Shown here piece by piece: positions 47,371 through 56,134 of a stretch of 64,000 nucleotides of DNA. The stretch spans positions 19,533 through 83,532 of the forward strand of contig JBGAQX010000005.1 of assembly GCA_044220545.1 (NCBI GenBank), written 5' to 3'. The notes below the pieces were generated by a model that did no database searches, was not told where the DNA came from, and was given only the letters and a program-made list of their open reading frames with translations. Each line of letters starts with the position of its first letter. The first letter of the stretch is position 1. The stretch is from Fen-999 sp044220545. Lineage in GTDB: Bacteria > Pseudomonadota > Gammaproteobacteria > Burkholderiales > Rhodocyclaceae. The position numbers were made by a program, and so were the translations under genes.

Positions 47371-48150
47371 ATGGATAGCACTTCGACCAAACTTCATCCC
47401 CTGCTCGCTGTAGCCGCCGTTTCGGTCACCGCGGCGTCGCTGGCCGCCATCGGCTTCCTGACCGGCCTGCTGCCCGGCTCCGGCACGCAGAAGTCACCGA
47501 AGGTCGAGGAGCCGGCACCGGTCGTCGCCTTGGCGGCCACGCCGGCACCGACCATTGCCGTGCCGGTGGCGGAGCCGCCGCCTGCCCAGATCGAAAAGAC
47601 ACCGGAGCCGATTCCGGCGAAGAAGCCCGTGACCAAGCCCATCGTCAGGCACAGCAAGCCCGTCTTGGCCGCCAAGCCGGTGGCTCACACCGCGACCGGC
47701 GGCACCGCCGTGCCGCCGCCCGTGCCCACAGCGCAGAACCTGCCCCCCGTACCCCCGGACTACCGCCCGGCCTCGGCTTCGCTGCCGCCAGTGCCGCCGG
47801 TGCCGCCGACTTGCAGGGAGTGCGGCACCATCGAGTCGGTGCGCGAAATCGCGGTGCAACCGACCCAGGGACCCGGTATCGGCGCCGTTGCCGGCGGCAT
47901 CCTGGGTGGCGTGCTCGGCCACCAGGTGGGCAGCGGACGGGGCAACGACGCGGCCACCGTGCTGGGCGCGATCGGCGGGGCCGTCGCCGGCCACCAGATT
48001 GAAAGGACCCAACGCAAGACCGTTCGCTATGAAGTCGCCGTGCGCATGGACGATGGCACGACGCAGACGCTCAGTGCCGAAAACGCGCCAGCCTGGCGTG
48101 GCGGCGAGCGGGTCAAGGTTGTCAACGGCGTGGTCATGCCGATGATCTGA
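47371..48150 (+). CDS. Glycine-zipper 2TM envelope protein
   Basis: 259 residues. N-terminal membrane anchor (LAVAAVSVTAASLAAIGFLT), a long Pro/Ala/Lys linker (about 40-150), then a glycine-zipper 2TM (Rick_17kDa_Anti-like) domain, GIGAVAGGILGGVLGHQVGS and VLGAIGGAVAGHQIE, and a short beta-rich C terminus. Related SlyB/17-kDa-type proteins sit in the outer envelope. The Pro-rich linker would span the periplasm. Followed by a clear terminator. Confidence 0.85.
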   Translation: MDSTSTKLHPLLAVAAVSVTAASLAAIGFLTGLLPGSGTQKSPKVEEPAPVVALAATPAPTIAVPVAEPPPAQIEKTPEPIPAKKPVTKPIVRHSKPVLAAKPVAHTATGGTAVPPPVPTAQNLPPVPPDYRPASASLPPVPPVPPTCRECGTIESVREIAVQPTQGPGIGAVAGGILGGVLGHQVGSGRGNDAATVLGAIGGAVAGHQIERTQRKTVRYEVAVRMDDGTTQTLSAENAPAWRGGERVKVVNGVVMPMI

Positions 48151-48175
48151 GCGGCCGCCCTCCCTGGCCGCCGGG

Positions 48176-48214
48176 GCCGCCGCGGGTTCCTCCCTCCCGT
48201 GGCGGCTTTTTTTT
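48176..48214 (+). terminator. Intrinsic terminator after the glycine-zipper gene
   Basis: Stem GCCGCC-GCGGG with CCCGT-GGCGGC (one G-T pair), 9-base loop, then eight T. Ends the mnmC/glycine-zipper stretch. Confidence 0.92.
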
Positions 48215-48348
48215 GCCCGGCTGTTCTGTTTGCCACCGGTATGTTGAGCGACTATGATCCTAAGTGATGGCTAGCCACGGTCGTCGAACGCAGAGTACTC
48301 ATACCGGACTCATACGCATCGAACCGGCGGCCGCGACAATAAAGAAAG

Positions 48349-50523
48349 ATGGCAATGGCGTCTCACGATCCAAGCAAGCGGCCCGCGCCCCGTTCCGCGG
48401 CGCCCGGACCATGCGATCACCTGATCGAGGAAAACGAGATGGCCCGGGTCACCCTCGCCTCCATCGGCGAAGCGGTGATAGCCACCGACGCAAACGGGTG
48501 CATCACGAGCATCAACGCGGAGGGTGAGCGACTGACCGGCTGGACCAGCCGTGAGGCTATGCGGTTGCCACTGGACAACGTTCTGCGCTTTGTCGATCTG
48601 CAAAGCCGCCAACCTGTCGAGTGTCCAGCCGCGATCGCCATCCGCGAGAACCGTCGCCTGCGGCTCGATGGTGATGTCTTGCTGATCACCCGCGACGGCA
48701 GGGAATTCATCGTCGAATCCTCCGCGGCCCCTATTCGCGATGGGGGCACAAAACCGCTCGGCGCCGTGCTGATCTGCCGCGACGTTTCGGACAACCGCAA
48801 CCTGCAGCAGCGCGTCGCGTGGCAGGCGGCCCACGACTCGCTGACCCATCTGCCCAACCGCAGCCTGCTTACCGACCGGCTGCGGCAAGCCATCGCCCAG
48901 GCGGAGCGGCAGCACACTTTGCTGGCGGTCTGCTATTTGGACCTCGACGGTTTCAAGCCGATCAACGATCACCATGGCCACGAAGTCGGCGATCGGGTGC
49001 TGATTCGCGTCGCCGAACGGCTGACCGCCTTGATCCGCGGCTCGGACACGGTGGCGCGCATCGGCGGCGACGAGTTCGTCATGTTGCTGACCGGCGCCCA
49101 CACCCTGATGGACTTCGAGCCGGTGCTGGAGCGACTACTGGTGGAAGTGGGGATACCCTACCGGATCGACGATCTCAGGCTGAAGGTTTCCGCCAGCATC
49201 GGCGTCGCCATTTATCCGCTCGACGATGCCGATCCCGACACGATCCTGCGCCATGCCGACCAGGCCATGTACCAGGCCAAGCAGACGGGGCGCAACCGCT
49301 ACCTGCTCTTCGACGCCGAACACGACCGCAAGCTGGGCCAGCATCGCGAAGAACTGGGCAGGTTGCGCCTGGCGTTGACGGCGCGGGAATTCCGGCTTCA
49401 CTATCAGCCAAAGGTCAACATCCGGACCGGTCGCGTCATCGGCGCCGAAGCGCTGATCCGCTGGCAGCACCCCGAGCGCGGCCTGGTTTCGCCCGGTGAA
49501 TTCCTGCCCATCGTCGTCAATACGGACATGACCGAATCGATCGACAACTGGGTCATCGGCGAGGCGCTGCGACAAATGGCTGAATGGTCGGCGCAAGGCG
49601 TGGCACTCCCCATCAGCGTCAACATTTCACCGGATAACCTCCAGCGTCCGGATTTCGTCGCGCGGCTGGCCGCCTGCCTCGCCGCGCACCCCCAAGTGTC
49701 GCCATCATGGCTCGAACTGGAGGTGGTCGAATCGGCCGCCATCGACGACCTGGAGCATGTGCTGCAAGTCATCCATGCCTGCCACGATCTGGGCGTGACC
49801 TTCTCCCTCGATGATTTCGGTACCGGCTACTCCTGCCTGGCCTACCTGCGTCGTCTGCCCGTGGATAGCCTCAAGATCGACCAGACCTTCGTCCGCGACA
49901 TGCTCGACGACAGCAACGACCTGGCCATCGTCGAGGGTGTGATCAGTCTGGCGCAGGTATTCCAGCACAGCGTCATTGCCGAAGGCGTCGAGACCAACGA
50001 GCACGCCGTCATGCTGATGCGGCTGGGCTGCGATCTGGTGCAGGGCTTCGGCATCGCCCGGCCGATGCCGGCCGAGGCCATTCCCGCCTGGGTGCGCCAG
50101 TTCGCCCCGGACCCGAACTGGTCGCTCTGGGCGGATGCCCACTGGGAGTTGTCGAACTTCCCGCTGCTGGTGGCCCAGTACGACCACGTCCGCTGGGTCA
50201 GACGCGTGGTGATGGCGATCGACCATCCGGTCAGCCACCTGAAGGAAAACGAAATAGCCGACAAGCACGCCTGCCGGTTCGGCCACTGGTACGACCATCA
50301 CGGCCAGCAACACTACAGCCACCTGCCGGAATTCAAGGACATCGACGCCATTCACAGCCGGGTGCACGAAATCGGCAGTCGCATCGTCGGTCTGCACAAC
50401 CGTGGCCAGACCAAGGCGGCGAGCAAGCTGTCGCCGGAACTGCTTGGCCTCAAGGACCAGATCCTGGAGCAACTCCAGAGGTTACAGGTGGCGGTCACCG
50501 GCCGCCAGGCCGCTCAGAGGTAA
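48349..50523 (+). CDS. PAS-GGDEF-EAL protein with C-terminal CZB-like domain
   Basis: 724 residues. PAS domain (about 30-145: TLASIGEAVIATDANGCITS, NAEGERLTGWTSREA), GGDEF (about 155-325; RGSD I-site and intact GGDEF near 238), EAL (about 335-585; AEALIRW near 365, SLDDFGTGYSCLAYLRRLPV, EGVET), then residues ~605-700 resembling the chemoreceptor zinc-binding domain: a His in QYDHVRWVRR, Cys in ACRFGHWYD, and His residues in DAIHSRVHEIG, the 3His/1Cys set. Zinc (or redox state of the Cys) may gate c-di-GMP turnover, as in DgcZ, where the CZB lies N-terminally. No membrane segment. Confidence 0.88.
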   Translation: MAMASHDPSKRPAPRSAAPGPCDHLIEENEMARVTLASIGEAVIATDANGCITSINAEGERLTGWTSREAMRLPLDNVLRFVDLQSRQPVECPAAIAIRENRRLRLDGDVLLITRDGREFIVESSAAPIRDGGTKPLGAVLICRDVSDNRNLQQRVAWQAAHDSLTHLPNRSLLTDRLRQAIAQAERQHTLLAVCYLDLDGFKPINDHHGHEVGDRVLIRVAERLTALIRGSDTVARIGGDEFVMLLTGAHTLMDFEPVLERLLVEVGIPYRIDDLRLKVSASIGVAIYPLDDADPDTILRHADQAMYQAKQTGRNRYLLFDAEHDRKLGQHREELGRLRLALTAREFRLHYQPKVNIRTGRVIGAEALIRWQHPERGLVSPGEFLPIVVNTDMTESIDNWVIGEALRQMAEWSAQGVALPISVNISPDNLQRPDFVARLAACLAAHPQVSPSWLELEVVESAAIDDLEHVLQVIHACHDLGVTFSLDDFGTGYSCLAYLRRLPVDSLKIDQTFVRDMLDDSNDLAIVEGVISLAQVFQHSVIAEGVETNEHAVMLMRLGCDLVQGFGIARPMPAEAIPAWVRQFAPDPNWSLWADAHWELSNFPLLVAQYDHVRWVRRVVMAIDHPVSHLKENEIADKHACRFGHWYDHHGQQHYSHLPEFKDIDAIHSRVHEIGSRIVGLHNRGQTKAASKLSPELLGLKDQILEQLQRLQVAVTGRQAAQR

Positions 50524-51905
50524 CGATCCAGCCGACGCAATACCTCGTCGCGACCGAGCACCTCCAGCACGGCGTCGATCGACGGCGACTGCGGCTGGCC
50601 AAGCAGCGCGACGCGCAACGGCACCGCCACTTGCGGCATCTTGAGACCACAAACCGTCAGGGTTTCCTTCATTGCCGCGCTGAGGGCCGACTTCTCCCAC
50701 GCACAGGCCGACAATCGATCGCGCAGCGCTCGCAACGCAGCTCGCGCGGCATCGGTGAGATGCGTCGCAACCAGTTCCACCGACGGATGCACGACCACGC
50801 AGAACGGCTCCAGGGCATCGGCGAGTTCGTTGAGGTTGCCAACCCGATCCTTGTACAGCGCCACCAGCCGCTCCAGCGGGGGGCCAACCTCCGGGTCCAC
50901 ACCTCGCCGCCCCAGGCGCCGTGCCGCTTCCCCCGCCAGGCGGGCGTCGTCGGCCTGTTTCAGATAGTGGGCATTCAGCCAGTTCAGCTTTTCGGTGTTG
51001 AACTGCGCCGCGGATGAGGTGATGTGATCGAGGTCGAACCACTGGACGAACTGGTCCATGGTAAACACCTCCTCGTCGCCATGCGACCAGCCAAGGCGTG
51101 CCAGGTAGTTGAGGACCGCTTCGGGCAGGTAGCCATCGTCGTCGTACTGCATGACCGACACGGCACCGTGGCGCTTGGATAGCTTGGTGCCGTCATCGCC
51201 GAGAATCATCGACAAGTGGCCGTAGTTCGGCACCGGAGCGCCGAGCGCCCGCAAGAGGTTGATCTGGCGTGGCGTGTTGTTCACATGGTCATCGCCACGA
51301 ATCACATGGGTGATACCCATGTCGCGGTCGTCCACCACGACGCAGAAGTTGTAGGTCGGCGTGCCGTCGGCGCGGGCGATGATGAAGTCGTCCAATTCGG
51401 CATTGGCGATTTCGATGCGCCCCTTGACCTGGTCATCCCAGACGACAACACCATCGACGGGATTGCGAAAGCGCACCACCGGAGCCATGCCAACCGGCGG
51501 CGCGGGCAGCGTCTTCCCGGACTCGGGCCGCCAGCGGCCGTCATAGCGGGGTTTCTCCTTGCGCGCCATCTGCGCCTCGCGCAGGCGCTCCAGTTCCTCC
51601 GGCGCCATGTAGCAATGGTAGGCCGTGCCGGCGGCGAGCATCTGACGAACCACTTCCTTGTAGCGATCCATCCGTTGCATCTGGTAGAAAGGCCCCTCGT
51701 CATGCGCGAGGCCCAGCCAGGCCATGCCATCGAGGATCGCCTGCACGGCTTCCGGCGTCGACCGGGCCACATCGGTATCCTCGATGCGCAGGATGAAGGT
51801 GCCGCCATGCCGACGCGCATAGGCCCAGGCAAACAAGGCCGTGCGGGCGCCGCCAATGTGAAGATAACCGGTGGGACTGGGAGCAAAGCGGGTACGAACA
51901 GTCAT
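50514..51905 (-). CDS. gltX: Glutamyl-tRNA synthetase
   Basis: 463 residues, class I synthetase. HIGH-type motif in RFAPSPTGYLHIGGARTALF, GVVVWDDQVKGRIEIANAEL, and KLSKRHG as the KMSKS motif; C-terminal helical anticodon domain. Start ATG 51905 at the conserved N terminus. It charges tRNA-Glu. The 3' end overlaps the convergent GGDEF-EAL gene by 10 bases. Confidence 0.97.
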   Translation of the reverse strand: MTVRTRFAPSPTGYLHIGGARTALFAWAYARRHGGTFILRIEDTDVARSTPEAVQAILDGMAWLGLAHDEGPFYQMQRMDRYKEVVRQMLAAGTAYHCYMAPEELERLREAQMARKEKPRYDGRWRPESGKTLPAPPVGMAPVVRFRNPVDGVVVWDDQVKGRIEIANAELDDFIIARADGTPTYNFCVVVDDRDMGITHVIRGDDHVNNTPRQINLLRALGAPVPNYGHLSMILGDDGTKLSKRHGAVSVMQYDDDGYLPEAVLNYLARLGWSHGDEEVFTMDQFVQWFDLDHITSSAAQFNTEKLNWLNAHYLKQADDARLAGEAARRLGRRGVDPEVGPPLERLVALYKDRVGNLNELADALEPFCVVVHPSVELVATHLTDAARAALRALRDRLSACAWEKSALSAAMKETLTVCGLKMPQVAVPLRVALLGQPQSPSIDAVLEVLGRDEVLRRLDRYL

Positions 51906-51997
51906 AAGGTGGCTGCCATCGGACAAAGCGCGCATTCTACCGGCTCGCGTTTGACCGGCCGCCGCCGATTGTGGTTAAATGCGCGCCTCCGCAGGAC

Positions 51998-52072
51998 GGG
52001 CGGTTAGCTCAGCGGTAGAGCACTGCCTTCACACGGCAGGGGTCACTGGTTCGAAACCAGTACCGCCCACCA
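51998..52072 (+). tRNA. tRNA-Val (anticodon CAC)
   Basis: 75 bases with encoded CCA. Acceptor GGGCGGT pairs with ACCGCCC; anticodon stem CTGCC/GGCAG encloses TTCACAC, anticodon CAC; T arm CTGGTTCGAAACCAG is standard. Reads GUG valine codons. Divergent from gltX; followed by a terminator at 52104. Confidence 0.97.
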
Positions 52073-52103
52073 AAGTTCGCCATGCCAGGGCGTACGCGTC
52101 AAG

Positions 52104-52127
52104 GCCACCCCCTCGGGTGGCTTTTTT
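52104..52127 (+). terminator. Intrinsic terminator after tRNA-Val
   Basis: GCCACCC stem, CCTC loop, GGGTGGC, then six T. It lies 31 bases after the tRNA. Confidence 0.93.
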
Positions 52128-52151
52128 CATTCCGTATCCGGAGCTCTGCCC

Positions 52152-53051
52152 ATGTGGTTTCGCAATCTGCAAATCTACCGCCTCGGCGATGACTGGAAGT
52201 GGGACGCCGCACGGCTGAGTGAGAAGCTGGCGCAAGCCGGTTTTCAGGCTTGCGGCGCTTTCGACATGCAGTCGCGAGGTTGGGTGCCGCCGCGCGGCGA
52301 GGAAGGCGAGTTGCTCGTGGCGGTCAATCGCCAGTGGCTGATTGCCCTCGGCGTGGAACAGAAACTGCTGCCCGCCGCGGTCATCCGTCAATACACCCAG
52401 GCGCGCGTCGCCGAACTCGAAGCCAAGCAGGGCTTCAAGGCGGGACGGGCCCAGGAGCGAGATCTGCGCGAGCAGGTGACGGCCGAATTGCTGCCACGGG
52501 CCTTCGTCAAGCGCCGGCTTGTCTACGTCTGGATCGACCCCATCAACCGCTGGCTGGTCGTCGACGCCGCCAGTCCGACCAAAGCGGAAGAGGTGCTTGA
52601 ACACCTGAAGGGCACCCTCGACGATCTGCCGCTCAAGCTCTTGCGCACCCGTACCGCGCCGGGAACGGCGATGACCGGTTGGCTGGCCGGCAACGAGGCG
52701 CCGGTGGGGTTTTCCATCGACCGCGATTGCGAACTGAGTGCCGCCGGCGAGGACAAGGCGGTGGTCCGCTATGTGCGCCACCCCCTCGACGGTGAAGAAA
52801 TCGGCCGTCACATCGCCGCCGGCAAGGCGGTCACCCGCCTGGCCATGACGTGGCGCGACCGTATTTCGTTCGTGCTGACAGAACAGTTGCAGGTCAAGCG
52901 TCTTGCGTTTCTTGACATTCTCAAGGAGGAGGCCGAACGGCAGGTGGAAGGTGGCGGCGAGCTGTTCGAGGCCGACTTTGCCTTGATGAGCGGCGAACTT
53001 GCGTCCTTGATGGCCGACCTTGCGGCGACGCTGGATGGCGAAGCCGAATAG
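52152..53051 (+). CDS. rdgC: Recombination-associated protein RdgC
   Basis: 299 residues. WFRNLQIYRLGDDW, FQACGAFDMQSRGWVPPRGE, QWLIALGVEQKLLPAAVIRQ, FVKRRLVYVWIDPINRWLVV and RHPLDGEEIGRHIAAGKAVT follow the RdgC family along its length. RdgC forms a DNA-encircling ring that tempers RecA loading. The start lies about 8 bases after CGGAG, right after the tRNA-Val terminator. Confidence 0.95.
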   Translation: MWFRNLQIYRLGDDWKWDAARLSEKLAQAGFQACGAFDMQSRGWVPPRGEEGELLVAVNRQWLIALGVEQKLLPAAVIRQYTQARVAELEAKQGFKAGRAQERDLREQVTAELLPRAFVKRRLVYVWIDPINRWLVVDAASPTKAEEVLEHLKGTLDDLPLKLLRTRTAPGTAMTGWLAGNEAPVGFSIDRDCELSAAGEDKAVVRYVRHPLDGEEIGRHIAAGKAVTRLAMTWRDRISFVLTEQLQVKRLAFLDILKEEAERQVEGGGELFEADFALMSGELASLMADLAATLDGEAE

Positions 53052-53100
53052 GCGCCCGAAGCGGCACCGGCAACAGCTGAAAAGTCGCGCCCGAAATGCA

Positions 53101-53125
53101 AAAGGCCCGCGCTCGGCGGGCCTTT
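53101..53125. terminator. Bidirectional hairpin between rdgC and the HU gene
   Basis: 10-bp stem AAAGGCCCGC / GCGGGCCTTT with a 5-base loop, between convergent genes. On the minus strand CCTTTT follows, serving the HU gene; on the plus strand CCTTT ends rdgC. Confidence 0.85.
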
Positions 53126-53148
53126 AACGCAACCGGAACTGTGCGCGA

Positions 53149-53445
53149 TTACTTCTTCTTGGCGGCCTTCTTGCCGGCAACGGCGGCCTTGAAGGCGGCG
53201 CCGGCGGTGAATCGCGGCACGGTGGTGGCCGCAATCTTCAGCTTTTCGCCAGTCTTGGGATTCACGCCGGTGCGAGCGGCACGCTTGGCGGACTTGAAAG
53301 TGCCGAAGCCGACCAGGGTAACGGTATCGCCCTTGGAAACGGCCTTGACGACGGCACCAATCATGGAGGAGAGAGCCTTTTCGGCGGCGGCCTTGCTGAT
53401 GGCAGCTTCCTTGGCGGCAACTTCGATCAATTCGGACTTATTCAC
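53149..53445 (-). CDS. DNA-binding protein HU
   Basis: 98 residues. MNKSELIEVAAKEAAISKAA, GDTVTLVGFGTFKSAKRAAR, TGVNPKTGEKLKI and FTAGAAFKAAV match the HU/IHF fold; the C-terminal Lys/Ala tail (GKKAAKKK) is an extra seen in many betaproteobacterial HU proteins. It bends and compacts DNA. GTG start at 53445 with a perfect AAGGAGG 7 bases upstream. Divergent from nirS. Confidence 0.95.
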   Translation of the reverse strand: MNKSELIEVAAKEAAISKAAAEKALSSMIGAVVKAVSKGDTVTLVGFGTFKSAKRAARTGVNPKTGEKLKIAATTVPRFTAGAAFKAAVAGKKAAKKK

Positions 53446-53750
53446 GCGGGTACCTCCTTCAGGTTGATCGGTAGAAATTTTATGGGCATGCAGCGGAAAA
53501 GATTGTACTGACTATTCGAGGGGCATCAAGCCCTTTTGCAAGGGGCTTAACAAAATTTTCTCTATGCGATGCCCCTTCTGATGCGGATCCAACACCCACC
53601 CCCCGCGTCGACGTCCATCGCGCCCCCTCCCGAGCTCGCCACTGCGCTGGAAAAGCTTGACAGCAGTCAAGGATTTTCGCCACCCAGGCGAGGAAAGTGG
53701 CGGCCAAGCGCGCATGTGTGCCGCTTCTTTCCAATCCTAAAGGGGGATGT
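53446..53750. other. Divergent HU / nirS control region (305 bases)
   Basis: No coding sequence. Holds the HU gene promoter and, toward nirS, the FNR/Dnr-type box at 53657-53670. AAGCCC at 53528-53533 can pair with GGGCTT at 53543-53548 as a short hairpin of unknown meaning. Confidence 0.6.
53657..53670 (+). promoter_or_regulatory. FNR/Dnr-type box upstream of nirS
   Basis: TTGAC-AGCA-GTCAA, a perfect 5-4-5 palindrome of the FNR/Anr/Dnr type. If it activates from -41.5, transcription would start near 53705, 46 bases before the nirS ATG; the -10 there is weak (GAAAGT), as usual for activator-dependent promoters. It points to induction by oxygen lack and/or NO. Confidence 0.8.
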
Positions 53751-55433
53751 ATGAAGAAATCGTACTGGATCGTTGGTGCCATGGCTGTAGCGGCAATGCC
53801 CTTGTCCATCGCTCAGGCTTTTGCCCAGGATGCGGCGCCCACCATGACCGCCGACGAGAAGGCCCAGGCCAAGAAGATCTACTTCGAGCGCTGCGCTGGC
53901 TGCCACGGCGTGCTGCGCAAGGGTGCCACCGGCAAGAACCTGGAGCCGCATTGGAGCAAGAAGCTGCCCGACGGCAGCATGCAGGAAGGCGGCACACTGA
54001 AGCTTGGCCAGAACCGGCTCGAAAAGATCATGGCCTACGGTACCGAAGGCGGCATGGTGAACTTCAACGACATCCTGTCGAAGGAAGAGATCACCCTGAT
54101 GGCCAAGTACATCATGAACACACCGGATGTGCCGCCGGAGTACAGCTTCAAGGAAACGATGGATTCCTGGAAGGTCATCGTGCCGGTCGACAAGCGTCCG
54201 ACCAAGCAGATGAACAACCTCAACCTGAAGAACATCTTCTCGGTGACGCTGCGCGACACCGGTGAAGTGGCGCTGATCGACGGCGATACCAAGGACATCC
54301 GCAGCATCGTCAAGACCGGCTATGCGGTGCATATCTCCCGTCTGTCCAAGTCCGGCCGCTACGTTTACGTGATCGGCCGTGACGGCCGGCTGAGCCTGAT
54401 CGACCTGTGGATGGAGAAACCCGCCGTGGTCGCCGAGCTCAAGATCGGTTTCGATGCCCGTTCGGTCGACACCTCCAAGTTCAAGGGCTTTGAGGACAAG
54501 TACGCCGTGGCCGGCTCCTACTGGCCGCCCCAGTACGTGATCATGGACGGCGACACGCTGAAGCCGCGCAAGGTGGTCAGCACCCGCGGCATGACCGTCG
54601 ATGGCGAATATCACCCCGAGCCGCGCGTGGCCTCCATCGTGTCGTCCGAGATCAAGCCCGAGTGGGTTATCAACATCAAGGAAACCGGCCAGATCCTGCT
54701 GGTGGATTATTCCGACATCGAGAACCTGAAGACCACCACCATCGCGTCCGCCAAGTTCCTGCATGACGGCGGCTGGGATGCCACCAAGCGCTACTTCCTG
54801 GTGGCGGCCAACGCCTCCAACAAGATTGCCGCCGTCGACACCAAGCTGGGCAAGCTGGCCGCCTTGATCGACACCAAGAAGATCCCCCACCCGGGCCGCG
54901 GCGCAAACTTCGTGCATCCGCAGTACGGTCCGGTCTGGGCCACTGGCCACCTCGGCGCCGACGTGGTGACACTGATCAGCACACCGTCCGACGAATCCAA
55001 GTTCGCCCAATACAAGCAGTACAACTGGAAGGTCGTGCAGGAAATGAAGCACGTGCCGGGCAACCTGTTCGTCAAGACCCATCCGATCTCCAAGCACTTC
55101 TGGGCCGACTCGCCGCAGAATCCGGAAAAGGACCTGGCCGAATCCGTGGCAGTCTGGGACATGGCCGATCTGTCGAAGCCAAAGAAGATCATCAATGTGG
55201 CCAAGGACTCGGGATTGCCGGCCACCAAGGCGATCAAGCGCGCTGTCCATCCGGAATACAGCGCCGACGGCAAGGAAGTCTGGATCTCTCTGTGGGGTGG
55301 CAAGACGGACCAGTCGGCCATCGTGGTGTATGACGACGCGACCCTCGCCGTGAAGAAGGTGATCACCGATCCGAAGATGATCACCCCGACCGGCAAGTTC
55401 AACGTCTATAACACTCAGCACGACATCTACTAA
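53751..55433 (+). CDS. nirS: Cytochrome cd1 nitrite reductase
   Basis: 560 residues, periplasmic homodimer reducing nitrite to NO. Signal peptide to AFA (~25); heme c domain with CAGCH (48-52) and GVLRKGATGKNLEPHW; then the eight-bladed heme d1 propeller, with KTGYAVHISRLSKSGRYVYV, the d1-pocket segments HPGRGANFVHPQYGPVWATG and FVKTHPISKHFWADSP that carry the conserved distal histidines. Start ATG 53751 follows AGGGGGA. First gene of the nir run; preceded by an FNR/Dnr-type box. Confidence 0.97.
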   Translation: MKKSYWIVGAMAVAAMPLSIAQAFAQDAAPTMTADEKAQAKKIYFERCAGCHGVLRKGATGKNLEPHWSKKLPDGSMQEGGTLKLGQNRLEKIMAYGTEGGMVNFNDILSKEEITLMAKYIMNTPDVPPEYSFKETMDSWKVIVPVDKRPTKQMNNLNLKNIFSVTLRDTGEVALIDGDTKDIRSIVKTGYAVHISRLSKSGRYVYVIGRDGRLSLIDLWMEKPAVVAELKIGFDARSVDTSKFKGFEDKYAVAGSYWPPQYVIMDGDTLKPRKVVSTRGMTVDGEYHPEPRVASIVSSEIKPEWVINIKETGQILLVDYSDIENLKTTTIASAKFLHDGGWDATKRYFLVAANASNKIAAVDTKLGKLAALIDTKKIPHPGRGANFVHPQYGPVWATGHLGADVVTLISTPSDESKFAQYKQYNWKVVQEMKHVPGNLFVKTHPISKHFWADSPQNPEKDLAESVAVWDMADLSKPKKIINVAKDSGLPATKAIKRAVHPEYSADGKEVWISLWGGKTDQSAIVVYDDATLAVKKVITDPKMITPTGKFNVYNTQHDIY

Positions 55434-55443
55434 TTGGGGAACA

Positions 55444-55473
55444 CGGGGCGGCTCAGGCCGCCCCGCTCGTTTT
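55444..55473 (+). terminator. Hairpin between nirS and nirT
   Basis: Perfect 9-bp stem CGGGGCGGC / GCCGCCCCG with loop TCAG, then CTCGTTTT. Ten bases past nirS. It may end part of the nirS transcripts, or protect the nirS message 3' end, lowering nirT and downstream expression relative to nirS. Confidence 0.65.
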
Positions 55474-55494
55474 CACGATACCGGAGAACAAGTT

Positions 55495-56085
55495 ATGGGA
55501 CCGGGCAACAAGACCGGCTTTTGGGGTGCCTTGCGCAGTCCGAGTGCCAAGTATTCCTTGCTGACGCTCATTGCCGGCGGTTTCGTCGCCGGCATCCTGT
55601 TTTGGGGCGGGTTCAACACCGCCATGGAGGCCACCAACCAACTGGAATTCTGCGTCTCGTGCCATGAGATGCGCGACACGGTTTATCAGGAGTACCAGAA
55701 AACCGTGCACTTCAAGAACCGCACCGGCGTGCGGGCCGTCTGCTCCGATTGCCACGTACCGAAAGACTGGATCCACAAGATGCAGCGCAAGATCCAGGCG
55801 TCCGGCGAAGTCTGGGGCAAGATCATGGGCACCATCGACACCAAGGAGAAGTTCGAGGCCAAGCGCCTGGAACTCGCCACGCACGAGTGGGACCGCATGA
55901 AGGCCAGCGACTCGCGGGAATGCCGCAACTGCCACAGCTTCGACGGCATGAACCCCGAGAAGCAGCAGCCGCGCGCTCAGCAACCGCACTCCAAGGCCGT
56001 GGAGCGCAAACAAACCTGTATCGATTGTCACAAGGGCATCGCCCACCAGAAACCCAAGGGCATGAAGGATGACGACGAGGAGTAA
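55495..56085 (+). CDS. nirT: NapC/NirT-type tetraheme cytochrome c
   Basis: 196 residues. One N-terminal membrane helix (YSLLTLIAGGFVAGILFWGG), then four CxxCH heme sites: CVSCH (53-57), CSDCH (83-87), CRNCH (143-147), CIDCH (175-179). It takes electrons from quinol in the inner membrane and passes them to periplasmic reductases, here most likely NirS or its cytochrome donors. Size is normal. GGAG precedes the start. Confidence 0.95.
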   Translation: MGPGNKTGFWGALRSPSAKYSLLTLIAGGFVAGILFWGGFNTAMEATNQLEFCVSCHEMRDTVYQEYQKTVHFKNRTGVRAVCSDCHVPKDWIHKMQRKIQASGEVWGKIMGTIDTKEKFEAKRLELATHEWDRMKASDSRECRNCHSFDGMNPEKQQPRAQQPHSKAVERKQTCIDCHKGIAHQKPKGMKDDDEE

Positions 56086-56134
56086 GCAGTCTCGATTCGT
56101 GCCGAACCAAACCGACAAGACTCAAGGAGAAATC

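Noticed and set aside
53528..53548. Small hairpin AAGCCC...GGGCTT between the HU gene and nirS as a terminator
   Set aside because: It lies upstream of both divergent genes, so it has nothing obvious to terminate.
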